A stretch of 64,000 bases of DNA from positions 1 to 64,000 of the forward strand of contig CBDFKQ010000007.1 in the NCBI GenBank assembly GCA_965248855.1, written 5' to 3'. How positions within the stretch are numbered: position 1 is the first letter of the stretch; the number at the start of each line of letters is the position of its first letter. Of the stretch, positions 32,951 to 41,991 are shown piece by piece. Below the pieces are notes generated by a model. The model was not told where the DNA came from and ran no database searches. It was given only the letters and a program-made list of their open reading frames with translations. Both the position numbers and the translations under genes were made by a program. The DNA is from CBDFKQ01 sp965248855. Lineage in GTDB: Bacteria > Bacteroidota > Bacteroidia > Cytophagales > 172606-1.

Positions 32951-35147
32951 TGTTAATTGTTATAAGTGGGCTTTCTGTTTTGTAAATAAGTTGGTTTGAA
33001 ACAAGCCTGTGATAATATTTTTTAAGTGCAATTAATTCTTCATGTGTCCCTGTTTCTACAATCATGCCCTTATCTAATACTATAATTTTATCTGCTTTAA
33101 TAATGGTGCTTAACCTGTGTGCGGCAATTAATACCGTTCTGTTTTTAAAGGCTTCATCAAATTTTAAAAGTATTTGACTTTCATTGATGGAGTCCAACGC
33201 ATTAGTAGCTTCATCTAAAAATAAATAACAAGGGTCTTTGTATAAGGCTCTTGCTATTAAAATTCTTTGTTTCTGTCCCTGGCTTAACCCGATACCCTTT
33301 TCACCTATTTTACTATTAAAGCCTAAGGGTAAGCTTTCAATTAAATCTGTGAGATTAGCAGTATCAACAGACGTGCGTAATTTATGATAATCTATTTGGT
33401 CATCATCCAATACAATGTTATTTATTAAGGTATCATTAAAAATTCTACCTTCCTGTAGCACAGCAGCACATTCACTTCGCCAATTTCTTAAATGAATATT
33501 TGATATGTTTAAGTTTCCAAGCAACATTTCACCGCTTGTAGGTTGGTAAAGCTTTAATAATAACTTTAACAAGGTTGTTTTCCCGCTTCCGCTCTCACCT
33601 ACAATAGCTGTAATTTTATTTTGGGGTATATGAAGTGAAATATTTTTTAAAATATAAGGTGTATGGGTATTATATTGAAAATAGAGTGATTTTAATGTAA
33701 TGCTTTTATCATCGGGAAATGAGAAATTATTAGCTCGTTGAAATGTTTCTTCGTCATTATTATTGTGAATCTCGCTTAGCCTCAAAAAGCTGATTTTAGC
33801 CGAATTAAAGGCATGTAAAAACGCAATAAACTGGCTTATGGGTGTATTAAGAAACCCAAGTATAAATTGTGTAGATATCATCATACCTAATGTCATTTCC
33901 CCGGCTAATACAGCTTTTGCACTATAAAAAGTTAAAAAAATATTTTTAAGTCCGTTAATAAGCTGTGAACCCATTTCCTGGGTGTTGATAATAGAAAGCG
34001 ACCTGATATTTAAATGATATAAGCGGGCCTGTATACTCTCCCACTTCCAGCGTTTCTTTTTATCATAATTGTTTATTTTTATATCAACCATTGAGGCGAG
34101 TGTTTCAATCCAAAAACTATTATTTTGTGAATTCAAATCATAGTATTGCCAATCCAGCTTTTCCTGAAATTTATTAAAAAATGTAACCCATGCGATATAA
34201 AGGATGCTGCCTCCTATAAATATAAAAAAAATAAGAGAGTTGAAAAGTAGTAAAATGATGCCAAATACAATAAAAGTAATAGCCGAAAAAATAGTATTTA
34301 ACGAATTGTGCATCAAAAAGTTTTTAATCCTTTCATGGTCTGATACACGCTGAAAAAGATCGCCACTTGTTTTTGATTCAAAATACTGAACAGGCATCCG
34401 CATTAATTTAATTATGTAATCAGATATAATGGCTATGCTGAATCGGGCGGAAACATGTTTGATAATCCAATCTTTTACAAAATTGCCCAAAGCTATGCTA
34501 ATGATTAAAATTACATTGGCTATAAGTATTACATTAATAAAAGTAAGATCTTTCCTCCCTACGCCTACATCAATGATAGCTCTGAATATAAATGGAACGA
34601 TTGCCTGCAAAATTGTAATCAGAAACATTACAATAAGCAATTGTATAAGAGATTTATGATAAGGTTTAATGTATTTGAAAATGGTTTGAAAAGCGGTATA
34701 TTTTTCTTTAACCTCATTTTCTTGTAAGTCCTTAAAGAATGGCTGTGGCTCAATTGCCATCACTAAACCTTTGCTGCCTGCTCCCCAATGACTTTTAAAC
34801 TCTTTGTAGGAATATTTTATTAAATTTTTTGCAGGGTCGGAAACGTAAATGTTATTTTTGTCGGTTTTATAAATTACTACAAAGTGGTTTTGGTTCCAAT
34901 GTGAAATACATGGCAGGGGCACTTTATCACAAAGTTGTTCGAAATTTACTTCAAGAGCCAGGCTTCGCAGACCGATTGTTTCGGCAGCATGGCTTAAGCT
35001 TACAAACGAAACGCCTTCCCTATTAGTGCTGCATAAATCCCGTAAATATTGAAGTGAAATGTTTTTACCAAAGTACTTTGCAATAATTTTTAAACTGGTG
35101 GGACCGCAATCTCGTGATTCTAATTGCTTATAGTGAGGGAAATTCAT
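32940..35147 (-). CDS. C39 peptidase-containing ABC exporter (PCAT)
   Basis: 735 aa. N-terminal C39 peptidase with Gln8, Cys14 ('ESRDCGPTSL'), His88 ('WNQNHFVVIY') and Asp104 ('YVSDPAKN') all present, so it should cleave after a Gly-Gly leader. Next a six-helix ABC membrane domain (about 165-440), then an ATPase with Walker A 'GESGSGKTTL', signature 'LSQGQKQRILIARAL' and Walker B 'YLFLDEATNALD'. It cuts the leader and exports the cargo in one step. The obvious substrate is the GG-leader protein encoded two genes upstream on the same strand. 21 nt separate it from the YD-like gene. Confidence 0.94.
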   Translation of the reverse strand: MNFPHYKQLESRDCGPTSLKIIAKYFGKNISLQYLRDLCSTNREGVSFVSLSHAAETIGLRSLALEVNFEQLCDKVPLPCISHWNQNHFVVIYKTDKNNIYVSDPAKNLIKYSYKEFKSHWGAGSKGLVMAIEPQPFFKDLQENEVKEKYTAFQTIFKYIKPYHKSLIQLLIVMFLITILQAIVPFIFRAIIDVGVGRKDLTFINVILIANVILIISIALGNFVKDWIIKHVSARFSIAIISDYIIKLMRMPVQYFESKTSGDLFQRVSDHERIKNFLMHNSLNTIFSAITFIVFGIILLLFNSLIFFIFIGGSILYIAWVTFFNKFQEKLDWQYYDLNSQNNSFWIETLASMVDIKINNYDKKKRWKWESIQARLYHLNIRSLSIINTQEMGSQLINGLKNIFLTFYSAKAVLAGEMTLGMMISTQFILGFLNTPISQFIAFLHAFNSAKISFLRLSEIHNNNDEETFQRANNFSFPDDKSITLKSLYFQYNTHTPYILKNISLHIPQNKITAIVGESGSGKTTLLKLLLKLYQPTSGEMLLGNLNISNIHLRNWRSECAAVLQEGRIFNDTLINNIVLDDDQIDYHKLRTSVDTANLTDLIESLPLGFNSKIGEKGIGLSQGQKQRILIARALYKDPCYLFLDEATNALDSINESQILLKFDEAFKNRTVLIAAHRLSTIIKADKIIVLDKGMIVETGTHEELIALKKYYHRLVSNQLIYKTESPLITINNAN

Positions 35148-35168
35148 TTATGCTGGATTGACTAAGAA

Positions 35169-36200
35169 TTAATAATAATCTATTTTACGTTCGGTTATTA
35201 TAAAATATTTATTTTGGTTTTCTAAATATCCTGTTTTTTTAATCCAGTTTCCTTGTAAATCTGTATGATAGTCATATTTCCATTTTACGATTTCCAGAGT
35301 ATCTGTGTTTAAAGTATTGATTTCATAGTTAGAATTAAAAGTTAGCTTTTTACTAACTAGGCCATGGCGCTCACTTAATTTTTCAATTTCATTTCCCTTT
35401 GAATCGTATTTAAAACTTTCAATAGTTTTGAATGTAATCTTACCCTCATTTTTAATATTTTGACCATAGTTAAGTTCTTGTAAACCTATCAAGTTTAAAG
35501 AATTATCATAACCAAAAAATATAGATCTATAAAGCTTATCATTATAGTAATAAGATTTAGACTTTATTAATCCTTTCTTATTATAACTATAAATTATACT
35601 GTCCTTATTTACGCAAATGTCATTTTTTTCATAAGTGCATTCGACAAACAAAATAACATGTTCATTTTTATTATAAATGTATTTGCTAATCTTTCCAGAA
35701 GAGACACCTGTTTCAAATATTTTTTTTTTCTCTAATCTACCCATGTTATTATATAGGTATTTTGCTAAAACATGTCTTTTCTCAGAATTTATTAACTGTC
35801 TTTTACCTTCCGATTTATAACTTTTAAGTATGTAGTATTTATTTTCTTCTAAGATTTTACCATTTTCATTATATGAATAGTTGACCTTAGTTGTATCACT
35901 CTTTGAATGTTTTTCTTCAACTATTTTTTTGTTGTGGCTGTTATAAAGAAAAATTTCAACTGTTGTATCCTTTTTACTGTAATGACGGGATTCTGTCATA
36001 TTGCCAGAACGATTAAAAGATATATTTGTTTGGTCATAAACATTAATTGAACTATCAGCTAAAGCATAAGTAGTTTGAATTAATGTTTTGACATTTCCCT
36101 TAAGCTTTAAAGAATCAAGGTCTGATCTAATTTCTTCTTTTTTAAAAGATAGTAATATAAAAAAAAGAAGTATTAAAAATTTAAAGTGTATCACGTTCAT
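35169..36200 (-). CDS. YD-like repeat protein in the export operon
   Basis: 343 aa. N-terminal hydrophobic segment (about residues 5-19) that may be a signal peptide or anchor. The rest is built of irregular repeats with Y-x-x-x-G-x motifs ('YSYNENGKILEENKYY', 'YIYNKNEHVILFVEC', 'YKYDSKGNEIEKLS'), similar to wide-spread Bacteroidota RHS/YD-like proteins of beta-helical type. It has no GG leader. Located between the GG-leader gene and the exporter; it may be an immunity protein, a chaperone or a co-secreted surface protein. Function not known. Confidence 0.65.
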   Translation of the reverse strand: MNVIHFKFLILLFFILLSFKKEEIRSDLDSLKLKGNVKTLIQTTYALADSSINVYDQTNISFNRSGNMTESRHYSKKDTTVEIFLYNSHNKKIVEEKHSKSDTTKVNYSYNENGKILEENKYYILKSYKSEGKRQLINSEKRHVLAKYLYNNMGRLEKKKIFETGVSSGKISKYIYNKNEHVILFVECTYEKNDICVNKDSIIYSYNKKGLIKSKSYYYNDKLYRSIFFGYDNSLNLIGLQELNYGQNIKNEGKITFKTIESFKYDSKGNEIEKLSERHGLVSKKLTFNSNYEINTLNTDTLEIVKWKYDYHTDLQGNWIKKTGYLENQNKYFIITERKIDYY

Positions 36201-36212
36201 TAAGATAGTAAC

Positions 36213-36252
36213 ATAAGAGTCAATAATACAAATAAGGATTATTGACTCTTAT
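36213..36252. terminator. Hairpin between the GG-leader gene and the rest of its operon
   Basis: 14 bp perfect arms ATAAGAGTCAATAA / TTATTGACTCTTAT, 12 nt loop, directly after the stop of the GG-leader gene (minus strand). There is no good T run in that direction, so partial termination or RNA stabilisation is more likely than full termination. Confidence 0.6.
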
Positions 36253-36262
36253 ATTTATTTGG

Positions 36263-37141
36263 TTAGTCTCCTATTTCGACTGGTGTTATTGTCATGCTCG
36301 GTTCGCCGGTTACAGGATCTATTGCAACATTTAATGTTACTCTTATAGGGTCTTTATTGACATCAACAGATAAACCCCCTACTCCAATAGATTGAACTGA
36401 ATCAGCTAAAAAAGTAAATTCATAATGATAGTCATCTATAGTTTTAGCAGATTCACTATTAGGCCTCAAAAGTAATTTGTCACCATAGCCTAATATTTCC
36501 TGATTTTGAACATCTACAGTTATTTTCCATGAATCAAGTACATTCGCTTTTCCATTATGATTACCAAGTTCATAATAAAATCCAACTTGTAAATCGCTAT
36601 CAACATCAATACTGTCAGTTCCTTTACCTATAGTTATATTCTTATAATCAAAATCTTTAACATGGTCATAATTCCCATTTGTAGGTTGATTTTTACTTGT
36701 AAAGAATATAAATTTTTCATCTCCACCCCCATCTAAATTATTAATTATTAGGTCACTTTCATTATTTCCTGTATCTCCAGAACTTCCACTATTATCATAA
36801 CTACCACCTCCAGTATTTCCATTCCCCTGGTTATCATTTACCGAACCATGAGAAAGATCATCAAAATAACCAGATCCTGTATTAGTTACATCATAAGGGT
36901 CATTTTCTGGATATACAGTTACTTCAGGCAAAGTTCCACCATCAATTTCAGGGCCACCGCCACCGCCATCACTACTACCGCCACCACCACCACCACCACT
37001 ACAGCTATGATATCCAAATTCATCAAAATAGGTATCGTCACTCGGATTACAATCGCCTCCTTTTATCTTTACTGATTTTTCTTCCGGTAAAACATTAAGT
37101 TCCATTGCAAGGTCATCAAAATCGATTTTGTTTTTTTTCAT
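36263..37141 (-). CDS. Large double-glycine-leader protein, probable cargo of the C39 exporter
   Basis: 292 aa. The N terminus 'KIDFDDLAMELNVLPEEKSV' followed by 'KIKGG' is a double-glycine leader of 29 residues (cleavage after Gly29). The mature part begins 'DCNPSDDTYFDEFGYHSCS', then two runs of Gly ('GGGGGGGSSDGGGGG'), a 'TLPEVTVYPEND' segment, a Gly/Asn/Ser linker to about 130, and a C-terminal beta-rich domain of about 160 residues ('FIFFTSKNQPTNG' ... 'MTITPVEIGD'). Much larger than a usual bacteriocin; no lanthionine, radical-SAM or other modifying enzyme is near. It may be a secreted toxin, adhesin or signal protein; unknown. First gene of the export operon. Confidence 0.75.
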   Translation of the reverse strand: MKKNKIDFDDLAMELNVLPEEKSVKIKGGDCNPSDDTYFDEFGYHSCSGGGGGGGSSDGGGGGPEIDGGTLPEVTVYPENDPYDVTNTGSGYFDDLSHGSVNDNQGNGNTGGGSYDNSGSSGDTGNNESDLIINNLDGGGDEKFIFFTSKNQPTNGNYDHVKDFDYKNITIGKGTDSIDVDSDLQVGFYYELGNHNGKANVLDSWKITVDVQNQEILGYGDKLLLRPNSESAKTIDDYHYEFTFLADSVQSIGVGGLSVDVNKDPIRVTLNVAIDPVTGEPSMTITPVEIGD

Positions 37142-37167
37142 TTGTTTATATTTTAAGGTTGAGTGTG

Positions 37168-37197
37168 CAAAATATATTTTATAATATTAACGCAAAA
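37168..37197 (-). promoter_or_regulatory. Possible promoter of the export operon
   Basis: On the minus strand TTTTGCG is followed about 18 nt later by TATTTTGC, close to the TTTG / TAnnTTTG pattern with one base missing between TA and TTTG. It lies about 27 nt before the ATG of the GG-leader gene. Confidence 0.35.
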
Positions 37198-37259
37198 GAA
37201 ATGTATGTTAAGAAATTATTATTTTCTTTTAATTAATCTGCTATAAATAATTCTTAATA

Positions 37260-38135
37260 CTAATTATGTTGCAGAATATTATAATTTATAGCCTGATTGC
37301 CGGAGCCTCCAATTAAGCCTTTTAAATAAATAGTATATATTTTGCCATCATTAAGATTTGCCGGAACATTGATAGGGCTTAACAATGCCTTTGTGCCCTT
37401 TGGGGCCGAACCTGAATTTTTTATTTGAAAAATATAGGAGCCGGCCTGAATTTCTATAAATTTACCCAAATTCTGAGTTGGTCCTTTTTTATTTTTATAG
37501 TCCTTTGAAAACTCCCTAAAAAACCTTCTGTTAAAGTTTAATAAGGTATCTTTTGTAGCTTGGTCGGTGCTGACATAATATAAATTTAATTTATAAATGC
37601 TAGTATCGGCAGGTAAATTATTTAATTGAACAGGTTGGGTATTTGGTGAAATATTTAAAAACCTGATTTTTGCATTGCCTGTCTTTGGTGCTGTTAAGTC
37701 ATCAGTTAATACCAACGTTCTTACCCCCCCCTGGCCATTCTCTTTCAAAAAACCGCTTCCTTTAGTAAAGGGCCTTGTAGTAGTATCGGTTAAAAACAAG
37801 GTATAATTGCCCGCCCCCGCGAAAGTTGATTGAAGCAATAAATCAGCCGACCTGGGCAGAGTATCTTTGGCCGTAGCTTTATAAATTAAATTCTTAAACC
37901 TGAATTGTTCCAAACTACCCAATGAATTATAAGAATTTGGGTTAAAAGAAAATGGATTATTATTGACTAAAAGTGAAATTTGAGGTGAATCCGGTATTTC
38001 ATTTATGATTAAGACCTTGCTATTTAAAGAATTGGTCTGAGGTTGAGGGTTTCCAAAATCAGGTTTTTTACAAGCATTAAACCAAAATGCAACAAAGAGC
38101 AATAAGCTCATTAAATAGATATTTTTATTTTTCAT
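37260..38135 (-). CDS. DUF4397-type lipoprotein
   Basis: 291 aa. Lipobox in 'FVAFWFNACKKP' (Cys22). Ig-like beta domains with 'GNAKIRFLNISPNTQPVQL' (Asn-Ile-Ser-Pro is the DUF4397 hallmark) and a C-terminal 'DGKIYTIYLKGLIGGSG'. It probably sits at the outer membrane facing outward. It follows the TonB receptor gene by 53 nt on the same strand, so it may be a partner lipoprotein in uptake or surface display. Ligand unknown. Confidence 0.82.
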   Translation of the reverse strand: MKNKNIYLMSLLLFVAFWFNACKKPDFGNPQPQTNSLNSKVLIINEIPDSPQISLLVNNNPFSFNPNSYNSLGSLEQFRFKNLIYKATAKDTLPRSADLLLQSTFAGAGNYTLFLTDTTTRPFTKGSGFLKENGQGGVRTLVLTDDLTAPKTGNAKIRFLNISPNTQPVQLNNLPADTSIYKLNLYYVSTDQATKDTLLNFNRRFFREFSKDYKNKKGPTQNLGKFIEIQAGSYIFQIKNSGSAPKGTKALLSPINVPANLNDGKIYTIYLKGLIGGSGNQAINYNILQHN

Positions 38136-38188
38136 ATTTTTATTTTTTAAACCTGCCCCCCTTACAAGAGCAGGTTATTGATAAATTA

Positions 38189-41100
38189 TTAATTGAATAT
38201 GTAACGTAAACCAAATTGCATTTGCCAACGGTATATAGGCCCTGTTTGTGATGCATAAGTATTTGTAAGTGGGGTGCCATTACTATTTGTAGCAAAAGTG
38301 TAAATTGGCCTGCCTGATGTTCCAGTAACTGTATTTGGTGTTTCATACCCTGCAAATCCTAACAAGTTTGGCTTTACGGCAAATTGCTCCATACCCCATT
38401 TAGAATCAAGTAAATTAAGTATGTTAATTAATTCAAAAGAAAATTGGAGGGTATTTCTCTTACCACCGGCAGTAATGTGAAAATCTTGCAACAATCTTAA
38501 ATTTAAGTTATTGTGAACCCAAGGAGAAATAGCAGCATTACGAGCCATATATTCACCTCTGTGTTTGCTTAGATAATTATCCTGATTAATATAAGTATCA
38601 AGCTGCTGCCAAATTTGATCAACGGTACGTGTGTCTGTCGCGTTGGTAGTAGTTAATAAAATTTCACTCTGGTTCCTTGGTATATAAATCAAATCATTTG
38701 TTTGGCCGTCGCCATTAATATCATTACCGTAATTATATGAATAAGGACTGCCTGATCTGCCTATATAAATAAGTGAAAGTGTTGTGGCAAAATGTTCTAA
38801 ATATTCTTTACGATATGATGCACTGGCAACAATCCTATGTTTAGTTAAATTGCCCGAATAGGATAATTCGGGATTGTTAGGATTATTAAGTATGTAATTA
38901 CCACTCCAGGCTGTACCTGCGGTAGAACCTGATTGGCCATATAAATCTCTTGAATCAGTATATGTATAAGCTGCAGCTGCATAAAAACCTTTTGAAAAAG
39001 TTTTCTGCAACTGACCTGTTAAACTCCAAGAGTAACCCTTGTTAGTATTATCCAAGACGATGGCTTGTTGAACACTGGGATTAACAATGTTGTTAGTGGA
39101 ATATAACGGACGTCCGTCTCCGGCTATTTTACCAACCGAGTTACTTAAGTTGGCATTTCGAAAATAGATAGCATTAATATCTTTAGTATAAACAAATTCA
39201 GCAGTTCCAATAACACCAAAAGGTAATTTTTGATCAATAGCTATATTAGTTCTCCAAACTTGAGGAAATTTAAAATTAGGTGTTGCAGCATTTATTGAAA
39301 AAGTAAAAGCCGATTTAGTAACCGGGTTTATCGCCGGGGTTCCATTACCTAAATCTGCATATCCACTTGTAGGAACATATTTATTAGGATCAGGACTAAA
39401 AGGATAATTAACAGTTTGTGTAGCAGCAGCGCTTGTTGTCCCATTATTTGTAGATCGAGCTGTTGTTGTCCCAAAAAATAACCCATTGTTACTTACTTGA
39501 TTTGACAGCCATACAAAAGGTACACGGCCTGTAAATATTCCTGTTCCTCCGCGGATTTGAGTCGTTTTATCACCCTTCACATCCCAATTAAAACCAATTC
39601 TGGGAGAAAATAAAGGTGATACTTTTGGAAATTTACCCACGCTCACTTTTTCACCATTAGCAAAAGTAAGATTGTCGGAAACGGTATTGTTTGGTAGAGA
39701 AGTTAAATAAATTGGAATGTCAACCCTGATACCTGCTGTCAGCTTAAGGTTTTTTATTCCGCTATATTCATCCTGCACATAAGCACCTAATTGCATTGCC
39801 TGCCATTCTGCTGCAGGAGCTGAAACTCCTTTTAAGGCTGAGTATTGCTGAATATATAATGTTGGTGAATTTGCAGCTGTTGGGTTAAGAACATTTGCTT
39901 CAAAGTTGGCTATTGAACTATATTGATATACGCCATTAATTACTTGGGTAAAAGCATTATAAAATTTATAATATTCGTTGGCAGTACCAACAGTTAAAGT
40001 ATTGTTTTTTAAATAAATATTAAAATTATCGTTTAGCTGTATAATGTCTGTATTTAATTTATTATTAGGAGTAAATGGCTCACCACCAAAAGAAGTTAGG
40101 TTAGTTCCGTTAGGCCCATAAATATCTACTAACGGAAAGTTTAAAATTGCTGAACCACCCACACCATTTCTTAAATCCCTTTGCGATGTATATCCAAATG
40201 TTAAGGAATTTGAAAATTTGTTACCAATGGTGGTATTTAACTCAGCAATAATTGATTTTGTTTTATTATTTATTCTATAATAAGAACTTGAAAATGGTAA
40301 TGTATTAATACCATTGCTACGACCTCCGTTAGGCCCACTTGTAAAACCATTAGATCCACTTGGCGGAACATCCCTAAAAGCATCTACTTGCGTATATCTT
40401 ATTGTTAATTTATTTGCAGTATTAATATTCCAATCGATCTTTGCCAGGTATTTTTTGCTGCCTGTTACAAGGTTAAAATTATCATAGTTCCCCGGATCAT
40501 ATGAAGTGCCATCTGTATTTTTTATATTTTTAGTAATAAAATCCCTTAGGCCTTTTAAATCTGTATTCGAATTAGTTCCATCGGATGTTGCTTGGTTTCC
40601 TGCCACTCCAGCTGGAAAAGTAACTGCCGGATCACTTCTTTTTTCATCTTCATAATTAACAAAAAAGAAAAGTTTATCCTTTAAAATAGGACCCCCTAAT
40701 CTGAAACCGGCATTGTAATAATTGAAATCTGTGGTTGTCTGTTTTGTTCCGTCTACCTTGTCACCTACAAGGCTTTGATTTTTATAAAAACCATATACCG
40801 AGCCACTAAAATTATTAGTACCACTTCTTGTAACGGCATTTATACCGGCACCTGTAAAAGATCCCTGACGAACATCATAAGGAGCTGTTGAAACTGTAAT
40901 TTCTTCAAGTGCGTCTAAACTCACGGGTTGTTGAGCAGATTGACCGGATGGAAGTGCATTTAAACCGAAAACATTATTTAATGTAGAACCATCTATAGAA
41001 AAATTATTATACAAACTGCTTCTACCGCCAAATGTAAAGCCGGTGCCGGCTTGAGGATGCAATGATGTCATTTCTTGAAAACTTCTTCCTATTGATGGAA

Positions 41101-41557
41101 GTCTTTCAAACTGTTCTCTTCTTATATTTGTAGATGCGCCAGTTCTGTCTGAATTAATGATTGCATTTTGATCACCAACAACTGTTATTTCAGTCAATTG
41201 TGTCGATTCATCATTTAATTTTGCATCAGCAGTATATTTTTCCCCTAACGAAATATTTATGTCATTTAATATCTGGTCTTTATATCCTACAAAAGATATT
41301 TTTAAAGTATAAGGTCCTCCAACTCTAACAGCGGGAAAAGTAAAACGGCCATCGGTACGGGCGGCTGCTCCATAAGTGGTTCCTGATGGAGTATGTGTTG
41401 CTAATATCGTTGCTCCCGGTAGTGCCGCACCTTTTGAATCTGTAACAATGCCTTCAATCGCACCTGTTGTTACACCCTGCCCAAACCCTAATTGCCATGC
41501 AAATGAAAACAAAGCAAAGAGAGCGATCTTTAATAACAGTAAATTCTTTTTGTTCAT
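38189..41557 (-). CDS. TonB-dependent receptor, Oar-like, with carboxypeptidase-regulatory domain
   Basis: 1122 aa. Signal peptide ('LLLKIALFALFSFAWQLGFG'), a carboxypeptidase-regulatory-like Ig domain (about 30-112: 'GAIEGIVTDSKGAALPGATI'), a plug domain (about 120-250: 'TEITVVGDQNAIINSDRTGA', 'LPSIGRSFQEMT', 'IDGSTLNNVFG') and a long barrel ending 'WQMQFGLRYIFN' with terminal Phe-Asn. The plug pattern and length fit Oar-type receptors and not SusC. Possible roles are uptake of a large substrate or export of proteins to the surface; the ligand is unknown. It is transcribed with the DUF4397 lipoprotein. Confidence 0.9.
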   Translation of the reverse strand: MNKKNLLLLKIALFALFSFAWQLGFGQGVTTGAIEGIVTDSKGAALPGATILATHTPSGTTYGAAARTDGRFTFPAVRVGGPYTLKISFVGYKDQILNDINISLGEKYTADAKLNDESTQLTEITVVGDQNAIINSDRTGASTNIRREQFERLPSIGRSFQEMTSLHPQAGTGFTFGGRSSLYNNFSIDGSTLNNVFGLNALPSGQSAQQPVSLDALEEITVSTAPYDVRQGSFTGAGINAVTRSGTNNFSGSVYGFYKNQSLVGDKVDGTKQTTTDFNYYNAGFRLGGPILKDKLFFFVNYEDEKRSDPAVTFPAGVAGNQATSDGTNSNTDLKGLRDFITKNIKNTDGTSYDPGNYDNFNLVTGSKKYLAKIDWNINTANKLTIRYTQVDAFRDVPPSGSNGFTSGPNGGRSNGINTLPFSSSYYRINNKTKSIIAELNTTIGNKFSNSLTFGYTSQRDLRNGVGGSAILNFPLVDIYGPNGTNLTSFGGEPFTPNNKLNTDIIQLNDNFNIYLKNNTLTVGTANEYYKFYNAFTQVINGVYQYSSIANFEANVLNPTAANSPTLYIQQYSALKGVSAPAAEWQAMQLGAYVQDEYSGIKNLKLTAGIRVDIPIYLTSLPNNTVSDNLTFANGEKVSVGKFPKVSPLFSPRIGFNWDVKGDKTTQIRGGTGIFTGRVPFVWLSNQVSNNGLFFGTTTARSTNNGTTSAAATQTVNYPFSPDPNKYVPTSGYADLGNGTPAINPVTKSAFTFSINAATPNFKFPQVWRTNIAIDQKLPFGVIGTAEFVYTKDINAIYFRNANLSNSVGKIAGDGRPLYSTNNIVNPSVQQAIVLDNTNKGYSWSLTGQLQKTFSKGFYAAAAYTYTDSRDLYGQSGSTAGTAWSGNYILNNPNNPELSYSGNLTKHRIVASASYRKEYLEHFATTLSLIYIGRSGSPYSYNYGNDINGDGQTNDLIYIPRNQSEILLTTTNATDTRTVDQIWQQLDTYINQDNYLSKHRGEYMARNAAISPWVHNNLNLRLLQDFHITAGGKRNTLQFSFELINILNLLDSKWGMEQFAVKPNLLGFAGYETPNTVTGTSGRPIYTFATNSNGTPLTNTYASQTGPIYRWQMQFGLRYIFN

Positions 41558-41991
41558 ACTTAAGGTTAATTAAAATGATTAAATGTTAAATAAATGATAA
41601 TGGAAAATTGAATTACAGAACAAAAAAACAAAATGAAAAAATTAAAAAAAACGATAACTCTGATAGTAAAGGTTTCAAATAATTGAATAATGAAAAGCTT
41701 TCAAACATCCCGCAAATTTTTTCCGTTGCAAATGTATGTTTTTTATCAAATTTGTATAAAAAGTTAATTTTATGAAATTGTTAACAAATGATTATCTAAC
41801 TCACGATTTATATTATTTGATAATTTTTAAAAAAACAGGTTTTTTTAAAATGTTTTAACAACTTTTATTTTATTATTATGGATGTTAAGAAATTATTTAG
41901 ATGTAATATTTATAAAAATAGTGCATTAAATTATTTAATTGTTATCAATCACTATACATTTGTACTTTTAGTTTATTAGCATTAATACATA
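41558..41991. other. Divergent promoter region
   Basis: 434 nt between the TonB receptor (minus) and the hydrolase (plus). Very AT-rich. Apart from the hydrolase -7 box at 41955 I see no RNA gene, strong hairpin or coding frame. Confidence 0.4.
41955..41962 (+). promoter_or_regulatory. -7 box for the alpha/beta hydrolase
   Basis: TACATTTG, full match to TAnnTTTG, 30 nt before the ATG at 41992. Confidence 0.5.

Noticed and set aside
36920..37020. Gly-codon run in the GG-leader gene read as a microsatellite or CRISPR-like repeat
   Set aside because: Simple GGN codons in frame with the protein; no spacers or regular unit length.
38140..38355. 71 aa frame overlapping the 3' end of the TonB receptor gene
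   Set aside because: It is the out-of-frame reading of the receptor's conserved terminal strand region and has no recognisable protein features.
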